64,000 nucleotides of DNA from Lacinutrix jangbogonensis (GCF_000797445.1 NZ_JSWF01000012.1:1-64000), one strand, 5' to 3'. Counted from the stretch's first letter, positions 20,051 to 29,583 are shown. Notes: generated by a model not told the origin, from the letters alone. Numbers and translations: made by a program.

Positions 20051-21172
20051 TTAATTAGTCTTCTTGTAGCTCCAAACAGCCAAACCATTCATAACTACAG
20101 CATATAACAATGTTTTTAGTAGTTGTGGAAGAATATCTGTAAATCCAGAGCCTTTTAGCATGACCATTCGCATGACTTCTACAAAATATTTTATTGGATT
20201 AAACTCGGTAAATATTTGAGCCCATTTTGGCATACTCTCAATTGGTGTAAATAATCCACTCATTAAAATAAAAATAACCTTAAAAAACCAAGCGATAAAC
20301 ATGGCTTGTTGTTGTGTGTCTGTAAAATTTGAAATGAAGAGTCCTATGCCTAAAATCACTAAAATATAAATGGACGTGTATAAATACATCAATGATAAAC
20401 TACCAATCATAGGAACATTAAATATGAGTCTTGCTAATAGTAATCCAACAGTTAATAAGCCCATTCCTATAACCCAAAACGGAAAGAGTTTTCCAATAAT
20501 AAACTGACTTTTCTTAATGGGTGTGACGTTTATTTGTTCTAAAGTTCCTATTTCTTTTTCGCGTACAATATTCATTCCTGAAAGGAAAAGTGTAATCATA
20601 GTTACCAATAAAACTAGTATTCCAGGAACCATAAATGTTTTATAATTTAAGGTTTTGTTATACCAAAACAGTGGAATGGTTTCTATAGTTATAGGCTGAA
20701 CCTGTTGGTCTGAAACTTGTACTAAATCGACTTTTAAATGTTGATTAAAGTGTTGAATAACCTGCGTGACATATACATTTTCAACACCAGCTGCTGCGCC
20801 ATCAATTGCGTTAATGGTAATGCCTAAATTATTGTGTTTTTCTTTTTGTAAATCGCGTTCAAAATAGTGTGGGATTTCTAAAATAATATCTACTTTTCCT
20901 TTTAGCATTTCCGAACTTGCTAATGCTTCCGAAGGAAAATCTGTTAATACATCAAAATAAGTAGAAGCATTAAATTTTTCGACTAATGCTCTAGATGTGG
21001 ATGTGCGATCATTATCGATGTAGCCAAATTTGATATTCTTCACTTCAAAAGTTGCGGCATTTGATAATATAACCAGTTGCAATAATGGCAAAATGAATAT
21101 TATAGGAAGCATGCCCTTATTTCTAAAGATTTGCTTAAACTCTTTTTGTATGATGTATAAGATTGTTTTCAT
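20051..21172 (-). CDS. ABC-2 type permease (YbhR-like), second subunit
   Basis: 373 residues: an N-terminal helix after a basic segment (KEFKQIFRNKGMLPIIFILPL), a large extracytoplasmic domain (about 45-170), and five C-terminal helices including REKEIGTLEQINVTPIK, the ABC-2 coupling region. The last gene of the TetR-controlled export operon; its start codon overlaps the stop of the preceding permease by one base. It is probably a heterodimer partner of that permease. Confidence 0.92.
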   Translation of the reverse strand: MKTILYIIQKEFKQIFRNKGMLPIIFILPLLQLVILSNAATFEVKNIKFGYIDNDRTSTSRALVEKFNASTYFDVLTDFPSEALASSEMLKGKVDIILEIPHYFERDLQKEKHNNLGITINAIDGAAAGVENVYVTQVIQHFNQHLKVDLVQVSDQQVQPITIETIPLFWYNKTLNYKTFMVPGILVLLVTMITLFLSGMNIVREKEIGTLEQINVTPIKKSQFIIGKLFPFWVIGMGLLTVGLLLARLIFNVPMIGSLSLMYLYTSIYILVILGIGLFISNFTDTQQQAMFIAWFFKVIFILMSGLFTPIESMPKWAQIFTEFNPIKYFVEVMRMVMLKGSGFTDILPQLLKTLLYAVVMNGLAVWSYKKTN

Positions 21173-22278
21173 TATTCCAGTCTAATTTTATATTTCTTAA
21201 CACTTAATGCTATAAAAAACACAGTCATTCCCAATAAAATCAAGGTTTCTTTCCATATATATTGGAGTCCAACGCCTTTTAGCATGATACCTTTAATGAT
21301 GATAATAAACCATTTAGCAGGAATAATATTACTAATCATTTGCAATGGTAATGGCATACTTGTAATAGGAAAAATAAATCCTGATAGTAAAATTACAGGA
21401 AGCATTAATCCCATTAAAGAAATCATCATGGCCGTTTGTTGTGTTGCTGAAATAGTTGAAATTAATATACCTAAAGCTAAAGCGCTTATTATAAAAAGAA
21501 TACTTTCTAAACCTAATAAAAACAAGCTGCCTTGAACTGGCATTTTAAAAATAAAAATACTTAATAAGACGATTACTACTGCGTTAATAATGGATAGAAA
21601 AATGTAAGGAAATACCTTGCCAATAATGACCTGAATTGGTTTTAATGGTGATACTAATAGTATTTCCATTGTTCCTAATTCCTTTTCTCGGGTAATGGAA
21701 ATGGAAGTCATCATTGCTGAAACTAACATTAAAATAATAGTCATTACTCCAGGAACAAACATATAGACACTCTTTAATTCTGGATTGTAAACCATACGTG
21801 TTTGTGGAACTATTTGGTATGCAATAGTAATGTCTTTATTTAATTCTTTTTGATACTTTTGAAGAATAGCATTTAGATAATTACTTATTGTATTTGCTGT
21901 ATTTGGATCTGTAGCATCTGTAATAATCTGAACCGTTGCTTTGTGGTCTTTCATTAGGTTTTTACTGAAATCTTTTTCGAAATTTAAAACGGCTTTAACT
22001 TCACCTTTTTTAAATACCGAAGCAATATCTGCTTCGCGATCAACCATTTGTTTAACACTAAAATATTTTGAGTCTGAAATTTTATTGATAATTTCTTCTG
22101 TAGTTGCATCTTTAGAATGGTCTAAAACAGCAATATCTACATTGTTTATTTCGTTAGTTATTGCGAAGCCAAACAGCAATATTTGTGCGATAGGCATTCC
22201 GAAGAGAATAAACAACGAGCGTCTATCTCTAAAGATATGGTAGAATTCCTTTTTTATAAAGCCTTTGAAACGTTTCAT
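21172..22278 (-). CDS. ABC-2 type permease (YbhS-like), first subunit
   Basis: 368 residues with the same layout as its neighbour: KEFYHIFRDRRSLFILFGMP, an extracytoplasmic domain, then ITREKELGTMEILLVSPLKP and five helices. The ATG overlaps the upstream ATPase stop by 4 bases, indicating translational coupling. It forms the membrane channel of the exporter with the following permease. Confidence 0.92.
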   Translation of the reverse strand: MKRFKGFIKKEFYHIFRDRRSLFILFGMPIAQILLFGFAITNEINNVDIAVLDHSKDATTEEIINKISDSKYFSVKQMVDREADIASVFKKGEVKAVLNFEKDFSKNLMKDHKATVQIITDATDPNTANTISNYLNAILQKYQKELNKDITIAYQIVPQTRMVYNPELKSVYMFVPGVMTIILMLVSAMMTSISITREKELGTMEILLVSPLKPIQVIIGKVFPYIFLSIINAVVIVLLSIFIFKMPVQGSLFLLGLESILFIISALALGILISTISATQQTAMMISLMGLMLPVILLSGFIFPITSMPLPLQMISNIIPAKWFIIIIKGIMLKGVGLQYIWKETLILLGMTVFFIALSVKKYKIRLE

Positions 22279-23003
22279 CCTCTTGCTAATTTTAAAAACA
22301 CATCGTTCATATTTGCAACCTTAAACTGTTCTTTTAGCTTTTTTGGAGTATCTAAAGCTTCAATTTTACCATTAACCATAATTGAAACACGATCACAATA
22401 TTCTGCTTCATCCATATAATGTGTGGTTACAAAAACGGTTGTTCCATTGTTGGCTGCTTTGTAAATCATTTCCCAAAACTGTCTTCTAGTAATTGGATCA
22501 ACGCCCCCTGTTGGTTCGTCTAAAAACACGATTTTAGGATCGTGAAGCAAAGACACAGAAAAGGAAAGTTTTTGTTTCCAACCCAATGGTAAGGAGCCAA
22601 CTAATTTGTTTGCAACCTGCTCAAGGCCTAATTCTTCAATTAAAACATTCGATTTTTCTTTTATTCGTTTTCTCGGTAATCCATAAATACCACCAAAAAA
22701 AGTAATATTTTCTTTAACGGTTAAGTCGTCATACAATGCAAATTTCTGACTCATATAACCAATATTCTTTTTAATGTCTTCTGCATGTTTAAATACATCG
22801 AACCCTGCTACTTTTGCCTTCCCAGAAGTTGGTTTAGAAATACCAATAAGCATTTTCATAGCAGTGGTTTTTCCTGCACCATTTGCGCCTAGGAATCCAA
22901 ATATTTCACCCTTATTAACTTCAAAAGTAATGTCGTTTACAGCTGTAAAATCTCCAAACATTTTAGTTAATCCTTCTACTTGTATGACTTTTTCGTTGCT
23001 CAT
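22275..23003 (-). CDS. ABC transporter ATPase, second NBD (degenerate signature)
   Basis: 242 residues. Walker A GANGAGKTT, Walker B IVFLDEPTGGVDP and H-loop TTHYMDEA are intact. The signature motif reads SLPLGWKQKL instead of LSGGQ. It corresponds to the C-terminal half of E. coli YbhF, which is a fused two-NBD protein; here the halves are separate genes joined by a one-base overlap. See the neighbouring NBD for the complementary defect. Confidence 0.92.
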   Translation of the reverse strand: MSNEKVIQVEGLTKMFGDFTAVNDITFEVNKGEIFGFLGANGAGKTTAMKMLIGISKPTSGKAKVAGFDVFKHAEDIKKNIGYMSQKFALYDDLTVKENITFFGGIYGLPRKRIKEKSNVLIEELGLEQVANKLVGSLPLGWKQKLSFSVSLLHDPKIVFLDEPTGGVDPITRRQFWEMIYKAANNGTTVFVTTHYMDEAEYCDRVSIMVNGKIEALDTPKKLKEQFKVANMNDVFLKLARG

Positions 23004-23905
23004 TATTTTGCTAGTTCCATAAAGGTGTCTTCAATCGTTGCTACTGTTTTTTTAATTTCAATATCAATTAGACTTTTAGATTCTAAAAACACCTTTAAAT
23101 TTTCAGGATTAAAATCTGTTCTACTGTTTGTATAATGCACAAACTCGCCAAAAGGATATACGCTATGGTTGTATTCGTATTCTTTTAAACTATTAATAAG
23201 TAGGTACATATTATTTGCACGTACATTATAAATTTGTTTTGTGTAATTTTTCACAATGGCTTCTGGTGAATCAATCTCCAAAATTTTCCCATCTTGAATT
23301 AATGCAATTCTATCACATAGAGCTGCTTCATCCATATAAGGTGTAGATACCAAAATGGTGATATGTTTTTGTTGTAATCGTTTTAACATGTCCCAGAATT
23401 CTTTTCTAGAAACAGGATCTACTCCTGTTGTAGGTTCATCTAAAAACAATACTTTAGGTTTATGGATTAATGCACAGCATAAAGCGAGTTTTTGTTTCAT
23501 TCCACCAGACAATTTGCCAGCACGACGATCTTTAAAAGGTTCTATTTGTACATAGATTTCTTTTATTAAATCGTAGTTTTCTTCTATGGTTGTTCCGAAA
23601 ATAGTAGCAAAAAATTTTAAATTCTCTTCAACTGTTAAATCTTGATAGAGCGAGAATTTTCCAGGCATATAACCAACATTTTTCCTAATGCTTTTGTAAT
23701 CGTCAACCACATCAAAACCAGCAACGGTTGCATTACCTTCATTTGCGATTAAAAGCGTGGTTAAAACTCTGAACAACGTTGTTTTTCCAGCTCCATCTGG
23801 ACCAATAAGCCCAAAGAGTTCACCTGGTTTTACATCAAAAGAAATGTCTTGTAAAGCTTTTGCTTTTTTGTAAGATTTTGATATGTTAGAAATGCTAATA
23901 CTCAT
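23003..23905 (-). CDS. ABC transporter ATPase, first NBD (no H-loop histidine)
   Basis: 300 residues. Walker A GPDGAGKTT, canonical signature LSGGMKQK and Walker B VLFLDEPTTGVDP are present, but the H-loop reads STPYMDEA with Pro where the catalytic His should be. About 60 extra C-terminal residues follow the NBD. Paired with the next ATPase this would give one complete and one defective ATP site. It lies 3 bp after the adaptor gene. Confidence 0.92.
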   Translation of the reverse strand: MSISISNISKSYKKAKALQDISFDVKPGELFGLIGPDGAGKTTLFRVLTTLLIANEGNATVAGFDVVDDYKSIRKNVGYMPGKFSLYQDLTVEENLKFFATIFGTTIEENYDLIKEIYVQIEPFKDRRAGKLSGGMKQKLALCCALIHKPKVLFLDEPTTGVDPVSRKEFWDMLKRLQQKHITILVSTPYMDEAALCDRIALIQDGKILEIDSPEAIVKNYTKQIYNVRANNMYLLINSLKEYEYNHSVYPFGEFVHYTNSRTDFNPENLKVFLESKSLIDIEIKKTVATIEDTFMELAK

Positions 23906-23908
23906 TCT

Positions 23909-24799
23909 TTAATTTGTTAGCCATAATTCTGCTGGCATTCCTATTTTAAGACTGCCATCATTTTTAACGTCAATTTTTACTGCATAAACCAGTGCAACAC
24001 GTTCTTCTTTAGTTTGAATTATTTTTGGTGTAAATTCGGCTTCTGAAGCTATCCAGCTAACCATCCCATTATAAGATTTCATAGTATCTGCATCATCAAT
24101 TTTAACAGAAACTTCTTGTCCTATTTTAATATTGGCTAATTGTGTTTCGCTAATGTACACGCGTAATTGCATGGTACTTAAATCTGCGATTTTATACAAT
24201 GGTTTTCCAAAAGCGGTAATTTCATTGGGTTCTGTGTATTTGGTTAAGACTGTTCCGTTTATAGGATTTGTAATTTTGCTTTTCTGGATTTGGTCATCAA
24301 TCTGTTTTATTTGAATATCAATAGATTTAAGTTCGTTAACCACGGGTGCATTTTGGATTTCTACACTTCTAATTTGACTTTTAATAACATCCATTTCTCC
24401 TGAAACATCGTCTAATTGCTTTTGCGTTCCTGCATTATCTCGAATTAGGTTTTCAACTCTAGTTTTGTTTATTTTGGCTGTTTTAAACTTGGAGTTTAGT
24501 ACAGATATTTGAGATAGCACACCTTTTGATTTTGAGCTAATAACAGTTTTAGATACTTCTAATTGTTCACGTTTTAATGCCAGTTGAATAGTATCGATAT
24601 AGCCTATAAACTGTTCTTCTTCGAGCACATCTCCTTCGTTAATAGTAAACGGCATTAGCTTTCCGTTAGTTTCCGCTGAAATGGTTATTTCTGTAGCTTC
24701 AAAATTTCCGTAACCATCTGCTTTTCCATTGTCGTTTTCACATGAAAACAAGCTAGTCGTCATGATGCTTAATCCTAAGATATAGTTGTAGTTTTTCAT
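23909..24799 (-). CDS. HlyD-family periplasmic adaptor (YbhG-like) lipoprotein
   Basis: 296 residues from the internal ATG (MKNYNYILGLSIMTTSLFSC), which gives a good lipoprotein signal. The longer frame would overlap the TolC gene by 20 bp and spoil the signal. There are two lipoyl half-motifs (about 30-60 and 185-215) around a long coiled-coil hairpin. It couples the ABC-2 permease to TolC across the periplasm. Confidence 0.9.
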   Translation of the reverse strand: MKNYNYILGLSIMTTSLFSCENDNGKADGYGNFEATEITISAETNGKLMPFTINEGDVLEEEQFIGYIDTIQLALKREQLEVSKTVISSKSKGVLSQISVLNSKFKTAKINKTRVENLIRDNAGTQKQLDDVSGEMDVIKSQIRSVEIQNAPVVNELKSIDIQIKQIDDQIQKSKITNPINGTVLTKYTEPNEITAFGKPLYKIADLSTMQLRVYISETQLANIKIGQEVSVKIDDADTMKSYNGMVSWIASEAEFTPKIIQTKEERVALVYAVKIDVKNDGSLKIGMPAELWLTN

Positions 24800-24809
24800 G
24801 TGTCTGTTT

Positions 24810-26060
24810 TTATTGTCCTTTGATGACATTGTAATTTGATTTTGTGAGTTTTAACTGAATTTCATGTCTTACCAACGTGTTTTCATCTTGGTATAAATTG
24901 GTGAGTTCTGTAACATATGCTGAAGACGTAATCACTCCATTTTTAAGTTGCGAATCGGCTGTTTTTAATACTTCTTTTCTAAGCTTAATAATTTTAGCAT
25001 CAGATATAATGATCACTTCCATTTTATCTATTTCTTTTTGGAGCTGATTTAATTTGATATTGGTGTTTAGTTTAAAGATTTCAGTTTCATTATCTATAAG
25101 GTCTTTGTTGATTACTAAAGACTCACGTTGCTTCTTATTTGAATGCCAGTCAAATATATTCCAATGTAATTTTACGCCAAGTGTGTAGAATGTTTGAAAC
25201 GAATTATCGAGCATATTCAATCCTGGATTACCATAGCCACCAGTTGCGAAACCAATTAATTTTGGTGCGTTTTGCTTGGAGATTAGTATTTCTGAACTTT
25301 CAATTTCTTCTTTTTTAAGTTGAAGTAATTCCAATTCAGGTCTTGATATTTCTGTTTGTAATTGTGTCTCTATAAGTGGGTTTTGAAATAGGGTAGCAGC
25401 ATTTAATTGTTGACTTATTAAACTTGAAAGTGTTTCAATAAGTGCAATTTTATTGCTTTCTAATTCTTGAAGTTGCTGGCTTATTTTTATTAATTCGGCT
25501 TCCAATATTAAATCCGAAGTTGGTAAAATTAAACCATACTTAATCCCAGATTGTACTTCTTTGTGTTTTGCTTGCACTTGTGTTTGCTTGGCGTTTAATA
25601 ATAATTCAGATTCCTGTGCGAGTAAAACAGAAAAATAGAGTTGATTGATTTGTTGTTTAAATTGATATAAACTTATTTCAACCTGTTTTTGTTTGGTTTT
25701 TAATTGAGCAGATTTAACCTGTAATGAAGCGTCCGTTAAACCTCCATTATAAATGATTTGATTTACTGAAACTGTGGCACGATATTGATCCTTGTTTAAA
25801 GGTTCTATATTAGCATTTGGTATAGGGATTTCGATAACTTCCGATTGATAAGTTACTTGAGCATCCATACTAAATTGTGGTAATTTTGAATTGGATATAA
25901 CATCTGAATCTATCTTATTTTGATCTTCAAATAGTTTACTTTGTTTGGCTAAAGGGTAATTGGTTTCAACTAAGTTATAACACGTATTTAAAGTTATGCT
26001 TTCTTGTGCTATAACAGAGAAACTAAACGTTAGTGCTAATATGAATACTAACTTTTTCAT
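24810..26060 (-). CDS. TolC-family outer-membrane channel of the ABC-2 exporter
   Basis: 416 residues with a signal peptide (LALTFSFSVIAQE) and two helical-barrel repeats. It sits 1 bp after the tetR stop and 10 bp before the adaptor start, so it is firmly inside the operon. It is the second TolC homologue in the window, in a different operon from the RND-linked one. Confidence 0.92.
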   Translation of the reverse strand: MKKLVFILALTFSFSVIAQESITLNTCYNLVETNYPLAKQSKLFEDQNKIDSDVISNSKLPQFSMDAQVTYQSEVIEIPIPNANIEPLNKDQYRATVSVNQIIYNGGLTDASLQVKSAQLKTKQKQVEISLYQFKQQINQLYFSVLLAQESELLLNAKQTQVQAKHKEVQSGIKYGLILPTSDLILEAELIKISQQLQELESNKIALIETLSSLISQQLNAATLFQNPLIETQLQTEISRPELELLQLKKEEIESSEILISKQNAPKLIGFATGGYGNPGLNMLDNSFQTFYTLGVKLHWNIFDWHSNKKQRESLVINKDLIDNETEIFKLNTNIKLNQLQKEIDKMEVIIISDAKIIKLRKEVLKTADSQLKNGVITSSAYVTELTNLYQDENTLVRHEIQLKLTKSNYNVIKGQ

Positions 26061-26061
26061 C

Positions 26062-26673
26062 TTATTTTTTTATTGAGTTAATAATAAAGTTGGCAACTTC
26101 TATTTTGCGTGCTTCAATTATTTGGTTAAAAGTCACTTCATCAGTGTTAATTAGCGCTTTTATTAATGGTCTGCCCACAAAAGGGAACACACAAAGTGAG
26201 AGGGTATTTATAAATAATTGTTCTCCACTAATGGATGTTATAATGTCTTTTTTAACCTCTTCATAGACTTGCTTTTTAAACTTTTCTAAATTTGGAAAAC
26301 CAGTGTTGTTCTTCATTTTTAAAATAAAATCTTCATTCCTATTAAGTTCCTGAATAATAAAATTTGGCAAATACGGATGCTTCATCATAAACGTAATATA
26401 GTTAGATGTGAATTTTTTTATTTTTTCCTCAATAGAGGAATCATCATTTAAAATAGCATTTAATTGCGGCGCTAATAGCGAAAATGCATTTGTAAAAACG
26501 GCTTCAAAAAGTAACTGTTTGCTTCTATAATAATAATGAAGCATGGCTTTATTAATTCCAGCTCTATCTGCAATTTCTTGCATACGTGCGCCATCCATTC
26601 CTTTAGACTGAAATATGTTTTTTGCAGCATCTAGTATTTTTACTTCAGTATTTTCGTCTTTCTTTTTTTTCAT
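26062..26673 (-). CDS. TetR/AcrR-family repressor of the ABC-2 efflux operon
   Basis: 203 residues. The N-terminal HTH reads KILDAAKNIFQSKGMDGARM then EIADRAGINKAMLHYYYRSK, a clear TetR domain. A helical ligand-binding domain follows. The start is set at the ATG at 26673; upstream codons overlap the palindromic operator. First gene of seven. By analogy to YbhL/CecR-type systems it is expected to repress its own operon until an exported compound binds. Confidence 0.93.
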   Translation of the reverse strand: MKKKKDENTEVKILDAAKNIFQSKGMDGARMQEIADRAGINKAMLHYYYRSKQLLFEAVFTNAFSLLAPQLNAILNDDSSIEEKIKKFTSNYITFMMKHPYLPNFIIQELNRNEDFILKMKNNTGFPNLEKFKKQVYEEVKKDIITSISGEQLFINTLSLCVFPFVGRPLIKALINTDEVTFNQIIEARKIEVANFIINSIKK

Positions 26674-26687
26674 TTCAACTATACGGT

Positions 26688-26703
26688 TTAACCATTTGGT
26701 TAA
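26688..26703. promoter_or_regulatory. TetR operator palindrome
   Basis: TTAACCATTTGGTTAA has perfect 7-bp arms (TTAACCA/TGGTTAA) around 2 bp, ending 15 bp upstream of the tetR ATG. It follows a partial -7 box (TGTATTTG on the minus strand). Its place is right for autorepression. Confidence 0.7.
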
Positions 26704-26778
26704 CAAATACACAAAAAATAATTATACTAGTATTTGTTTTGATTTTCAAAACTAAATTTAAAACATGACAAAAATCAG

Positions 26779-26808
26779 TTGTATTAAAAACACGATATAT
26801 TATTTTTG
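26779..26808 (+). promoter_or_regulatory. Promoter of the CNGKC-protein/TonB-receptor pair
   Basis: TTG at 26779-26781 and TATTTTTG at 26801-26808 are spaced 19 nt. The ATG at 26814 is only 5 nt past the -7 box, so the transcript may be leaderless or nearly so. Confidence 0.7.
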
Positions 26809-26813
26809 TGCCA

Positions 26814-27125
26814 ATGAAAATAAGTGCTTACATATTCTCTGTTATTTTAACAACACTACTACTTTTTAATAGTACTAGAGTTACATTAACTTATGCTTAT
26901 TACAATATAGATCCTGTTGGTTTTATTGAGGCCCTATGCGAAAATAAAGACAAGCCAGAACTTAAATGTAATGGTAAGTGTCATTTAAAAAAAGTTACAA
27001 AGTCTCTAGATAAAGACCAAAAAACACCTGAGAGTATTATCGATTTTAAAGAGCTCATTTTATTTTCAAGTGCTTTTGAAGTTGTTGTGTTTCAAAAATA
27101 TAACAACAAAAAAAAAGTCCTATAG
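26814..27125 (+). CDS. Small CNGKC-motif protein next to a copper-type TonB receptor
   Basis: 103 residues from ATG 26814. A signal/anchor helix (AYIFSVILTTLLLF) is followed by a conserved-looking segment CENKDKPELKCNGKCHLKK near residues 40-60, with three cysteines and one histidine. The rest is Lys-rich with a second hydrophobic stretch. From memory, small proteins with this NKxxPxLxCxGKC motif often precede TonB-dependent receptors in flavobacteria. The Cys/His cluster and the copper-type receptor downstream suggest metal binding, probably copper (inference). Confidence 0.75.
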   Translation: MKISAYIFSVILTTLLLFNSTRVTLTYAYYNIDPVGFIEALCENKDKPELKCNGKCHLKKVTKSLDKDQKTPESIIDFKELILFSSAFEVVVFQKYNNKKKVL

Positions 27126-27253
27126 TTTATCAAAACCTATACGCTTTTACAAGTGTAAACAATTGTTTTCATCCTCCTCAAGTATAGTTATTCTTTTATA
27201 CGAGGTAGTTTTTTCTACCAAAATTACTTAAGTTAACTATAATATTACTATAC

Positions 27254-29356
27254 ATGAAAACATTATATAGTGTGTTGTTATGCGCACTAATTACAGCTAT
27301 GTCTTTTGGGCAAGAACAAACCGAAACTCAAAAAGACACCACAAAACAAAAAATTAATACCTTAGACGAAGTACTTATTACTGGGAACCTAAAAAAAGAT
27401 CCAGTACTTACAATTGTTGCCAATAATTATGAAAAGGATATTGTGCAACCAAAAAACGTAGCAGATTTATTTAATGACATCAACGGACTCTCTGTTATAA
27501 AAAGAGGGAATTACGCAATAGATCCTTCTTTTAGAGCATCTCAATACGAGCAATTGAATATTCAGTACGATGGTGGTACTAAAGCCATGCATGCGTGCCC
27601 TAACAGAATGGACCCAATTACAACACATATTATTCCAGAAGAAATTGCTAAAATTGAAATTATAAAAGGCCCATACACAGTAAGATATGGAGCAACTTTT
27701 GGCGGTGTTGTTAATTTGGTAACTCAAAAACCAGATTATGAAGATTATGGTTTACACGGAAAAGTTTCATCTGGATATGAAAGTAATGGAGACGCATTAG
27801 TAAACTTAGCACAATTACAATACATTCAAGAGAAATATGACATTGTAGCTAATGTTGGTTATAGAGATTTTGGTAATTATGAAGATGGAAATGCTATCGA
27901 AATACCTTCGTCTTTTAGAAGTACAGACTACGGAATCAAAATAGGTTATAATTTGTCTGAAGACGAACGTTTACAGGCACATTGGAGACAATCTTTTGGT
28001 CGCGATGTTTTACACGCTGCCTTACCAATGGATACTGAATATGACAACAGTAGTATTTTAGCTTTAGATTATAAACTGGATAATATTGGTGAAATAGCAA
28101 AATCATTAACTGCAAAAGCCTATTATAGCTATGTAGATCATTTAATGACAAACGATAATAGACCTTCTTTTATGATGATGGAAGCAGTTTCTGCAGTAGA
28201 AGCAACAACTATTGGTGGTAAATTAGAATTAAATTGGAAACCAGCAGAAAAACTGAATGTGTTTTCTGGTTTAGATGCCATGCATATTGCTAGAGATGGC
28301 GGAAGAACCAGACTCGTGAAAGTTATGAACGGAAGCCCATTACCGATGCCAATGACTTTTAATGATAAGGTTTGGCAAGATTCTTATATTACAGATTTAG
28401 GTGTGTTTACGGAAGCAAAGTATACTATTAATGCTAAAAACATTTTTACAGTTGGCGTTCGGTATGACAATGTAACTTCAGACATAAAAGATCCCGAAGC
28501 GGATTTTGCAGCGTTATACAAACTTGAAAAAAGAACAGAACATAATGTAAGCGGAACAGTCTCTATTAAAAACAGAGTATCAGATCGTTTTACTTTAGAA
28601 GCTGCTTTTGGACGCGGAGTGCGTTCTGCTAATATGATAGAGCGTTTTATTAACCACTTTACTGTTGGTCAAGATCCTTATGAATATTTAGGGAACCCAA
28701 ATTTAAAAGCAGAAGTAAATAATCAATTTGAAATAGGTTTTAAAGGAAACGAACCGTTAGAAAATGGTTTTAATAGTTTTAAATATGAAACGTCCTTTTA
28801 TTATTCATCATTCGAAAACTATATAGTTGGAGTAGTAGATCCTACAATTACACGCAAGTTTATGCCAATGGCACAACCGAAATATGTAAAAGTGTTTCAA
28901 AATATAGATGAAGCTTATAAAACCGGGTTTGAAGCTATGGCTCAAGTCGATTTTTTAAAGGATTACTATTTTAGAACTGAGTTTGCCTATGTTTATGCAA
29001 AAAACAAAGATTTAGGAGAGTCTTTACCTTTAACACCTCCTTTAAGTACCAAATTAAGTTTAGGCTTTCAAAAAGAGAAATTTTGGGCAAACATAAAGTA
29101 TAACCTTATTTCTAAACAAGATAATATCTCTAAAAGTTTTGGTGAAACAGAAACCGATGGCTACCAAACTTTAGATATCCGTTTTGGTGTAAAACCAATA
29201 AAGAGTATAACGCTAGGTATTGCTGTAATTAATGCATTAGATGAAGCTTATAACAGTCATTTAAATTTCTCTTTTACTAATCAAGCAAATTTTGGAAGGA
29301 CTCCAATTACAGAGCCAGGACGAAATTTTTCAGCGTTTTTACAATATAAATTTTAA
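27254..29356 (+). CDS. TonB-dependent receptor, OprC/NosA-like, probable copper importer
   Basis: 700 residues: signal peptide (ALITAMSFGQ), TonB-box-like DEVLITG, plug domain (about 40-160; IEIIKGPYTVRYG) and 22-strand barrel ending in YKF. It carries CPNRM at residues 115-119 and HLM at 296-298. These fit the CxxxM and HxM copper-binding motifs of Pseudomonas OprC, and the spacing between them (about 180) is as in OprC. Neighbours are a Cys-rich small protein upstream and HMA/thioredoxin genes downstream. Role: outer-membrane uptake of copper ions (family knowledge plus inference). Confidence 0.88.
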   Translation: MKTLYSVLLCALITAMSFGQEQTETQKDTTKQKINTLDEVLITGNLKKDPVLTIVANNYEKDIVQPKNVADLFNDINGLSVIKRGNYAIDPSFRASQYEQLNIQYDGGTKAMHACPNRMDPITTHIIPEEIAKIEIIKGPYTVRYGATFGGVVNLVTQKPDYEDYGLHGKVSSGYESNGDALVNLAQLQYIQEKYDIVANVGYRDFGNYEDGNAIEIPSSFRSTDYGIKIGYNLSEDERLQAHWRQSFGRDVLHAALPMDTEYDNSSILALDYKLDNIGEIAKSLTAKAYYSYVDHLMTNDNRPSFMMMEAVSAVEATTIGGKLELNWKPAEKLNVFSGLDAMHIARDGGRTRLVKVMNGSPLPMPMTFNDKVWQDSYITDLGVFTEAKYTINAKNIFTVGVRYDNVTSDIKDPEADFAALYKLEKRTEHNVSGTVSIKNRVSDRFTLEAAFGRGVRSANMIERFINHFTVGQDPYEYLGNPNLKAEVNNQFEIGFKGNEPLENGFNSFKYETSFYYSSFENYIVGVVDPTITRKFMPMAQPKYVKVFQNIDEAYKTGFEAMAQVDFLKDYYFRTEFAYVYAKNKDLGESLPLTPPLSTKLSLGFQKEKFWANIKYNLISKQDNISKSFGETETDGYQTLDIRFGVKPIKSITLGIAVINALDEAYNSHLNFSFTNQANFGRTPITEPGRNFSAFLQYKF

Positions 29357-29375
29357 CACATAACTTTCGGTAACC

Positions 29376-29410
29376 AAAAAAGGAGTGCATTTTAAATGCG
29401 CTCCTTTTTT
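29376..29410. terminator. Bidirectional terminator after the TonB receptor
   Basis: A 16-bp stem with one wobble, a 3-nt loop, a 6-A left flank and a 6-T right flank starts 20 nt past the receptor stop. It also serves the convergent small gene on the minus strand. Confidence 0.9.
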
Positions 29411-29433
29411 ATAATTATTAGTTCAACTGTGAA

Positions 29434-29583
29434 CTATCTTTCTTTAGGTTCATCTTTATCTCTATCACTAGTAGCCATAAATTTTATTAATAAACCGACA
29501 AGAATTGCACAAACGAGTGCAAAAACAGCGATCATTACTACTCCGTTATTATAGTTTTGTAACGCAATGCTTAGAGATGTCAT
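29434..29583 (-). CDS. Small single-pass membrane protein (49 aa)
   Basis: The ORF begins MTSLSIALQNYNNGVVMIAV, continues with a hydrophobic helix (FALVCAILVGLLIKFM) and ends in a charged tail (SDRDKDEPKER). Codon use and the helix-plus-charged-tail design look genuine. It lies 83 bp downstream of the thioredoxin gene, same strand, and ends just before the receptor terminator. Function unknown; a structural role for the HMA/thioredoxin unit is possible. Confidence 0.65.
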   Translation of the reverse strand: MTSLSIALQNYNNGVVMIAVFALVCAILVGLLIKFMATSDRDKDEPKER

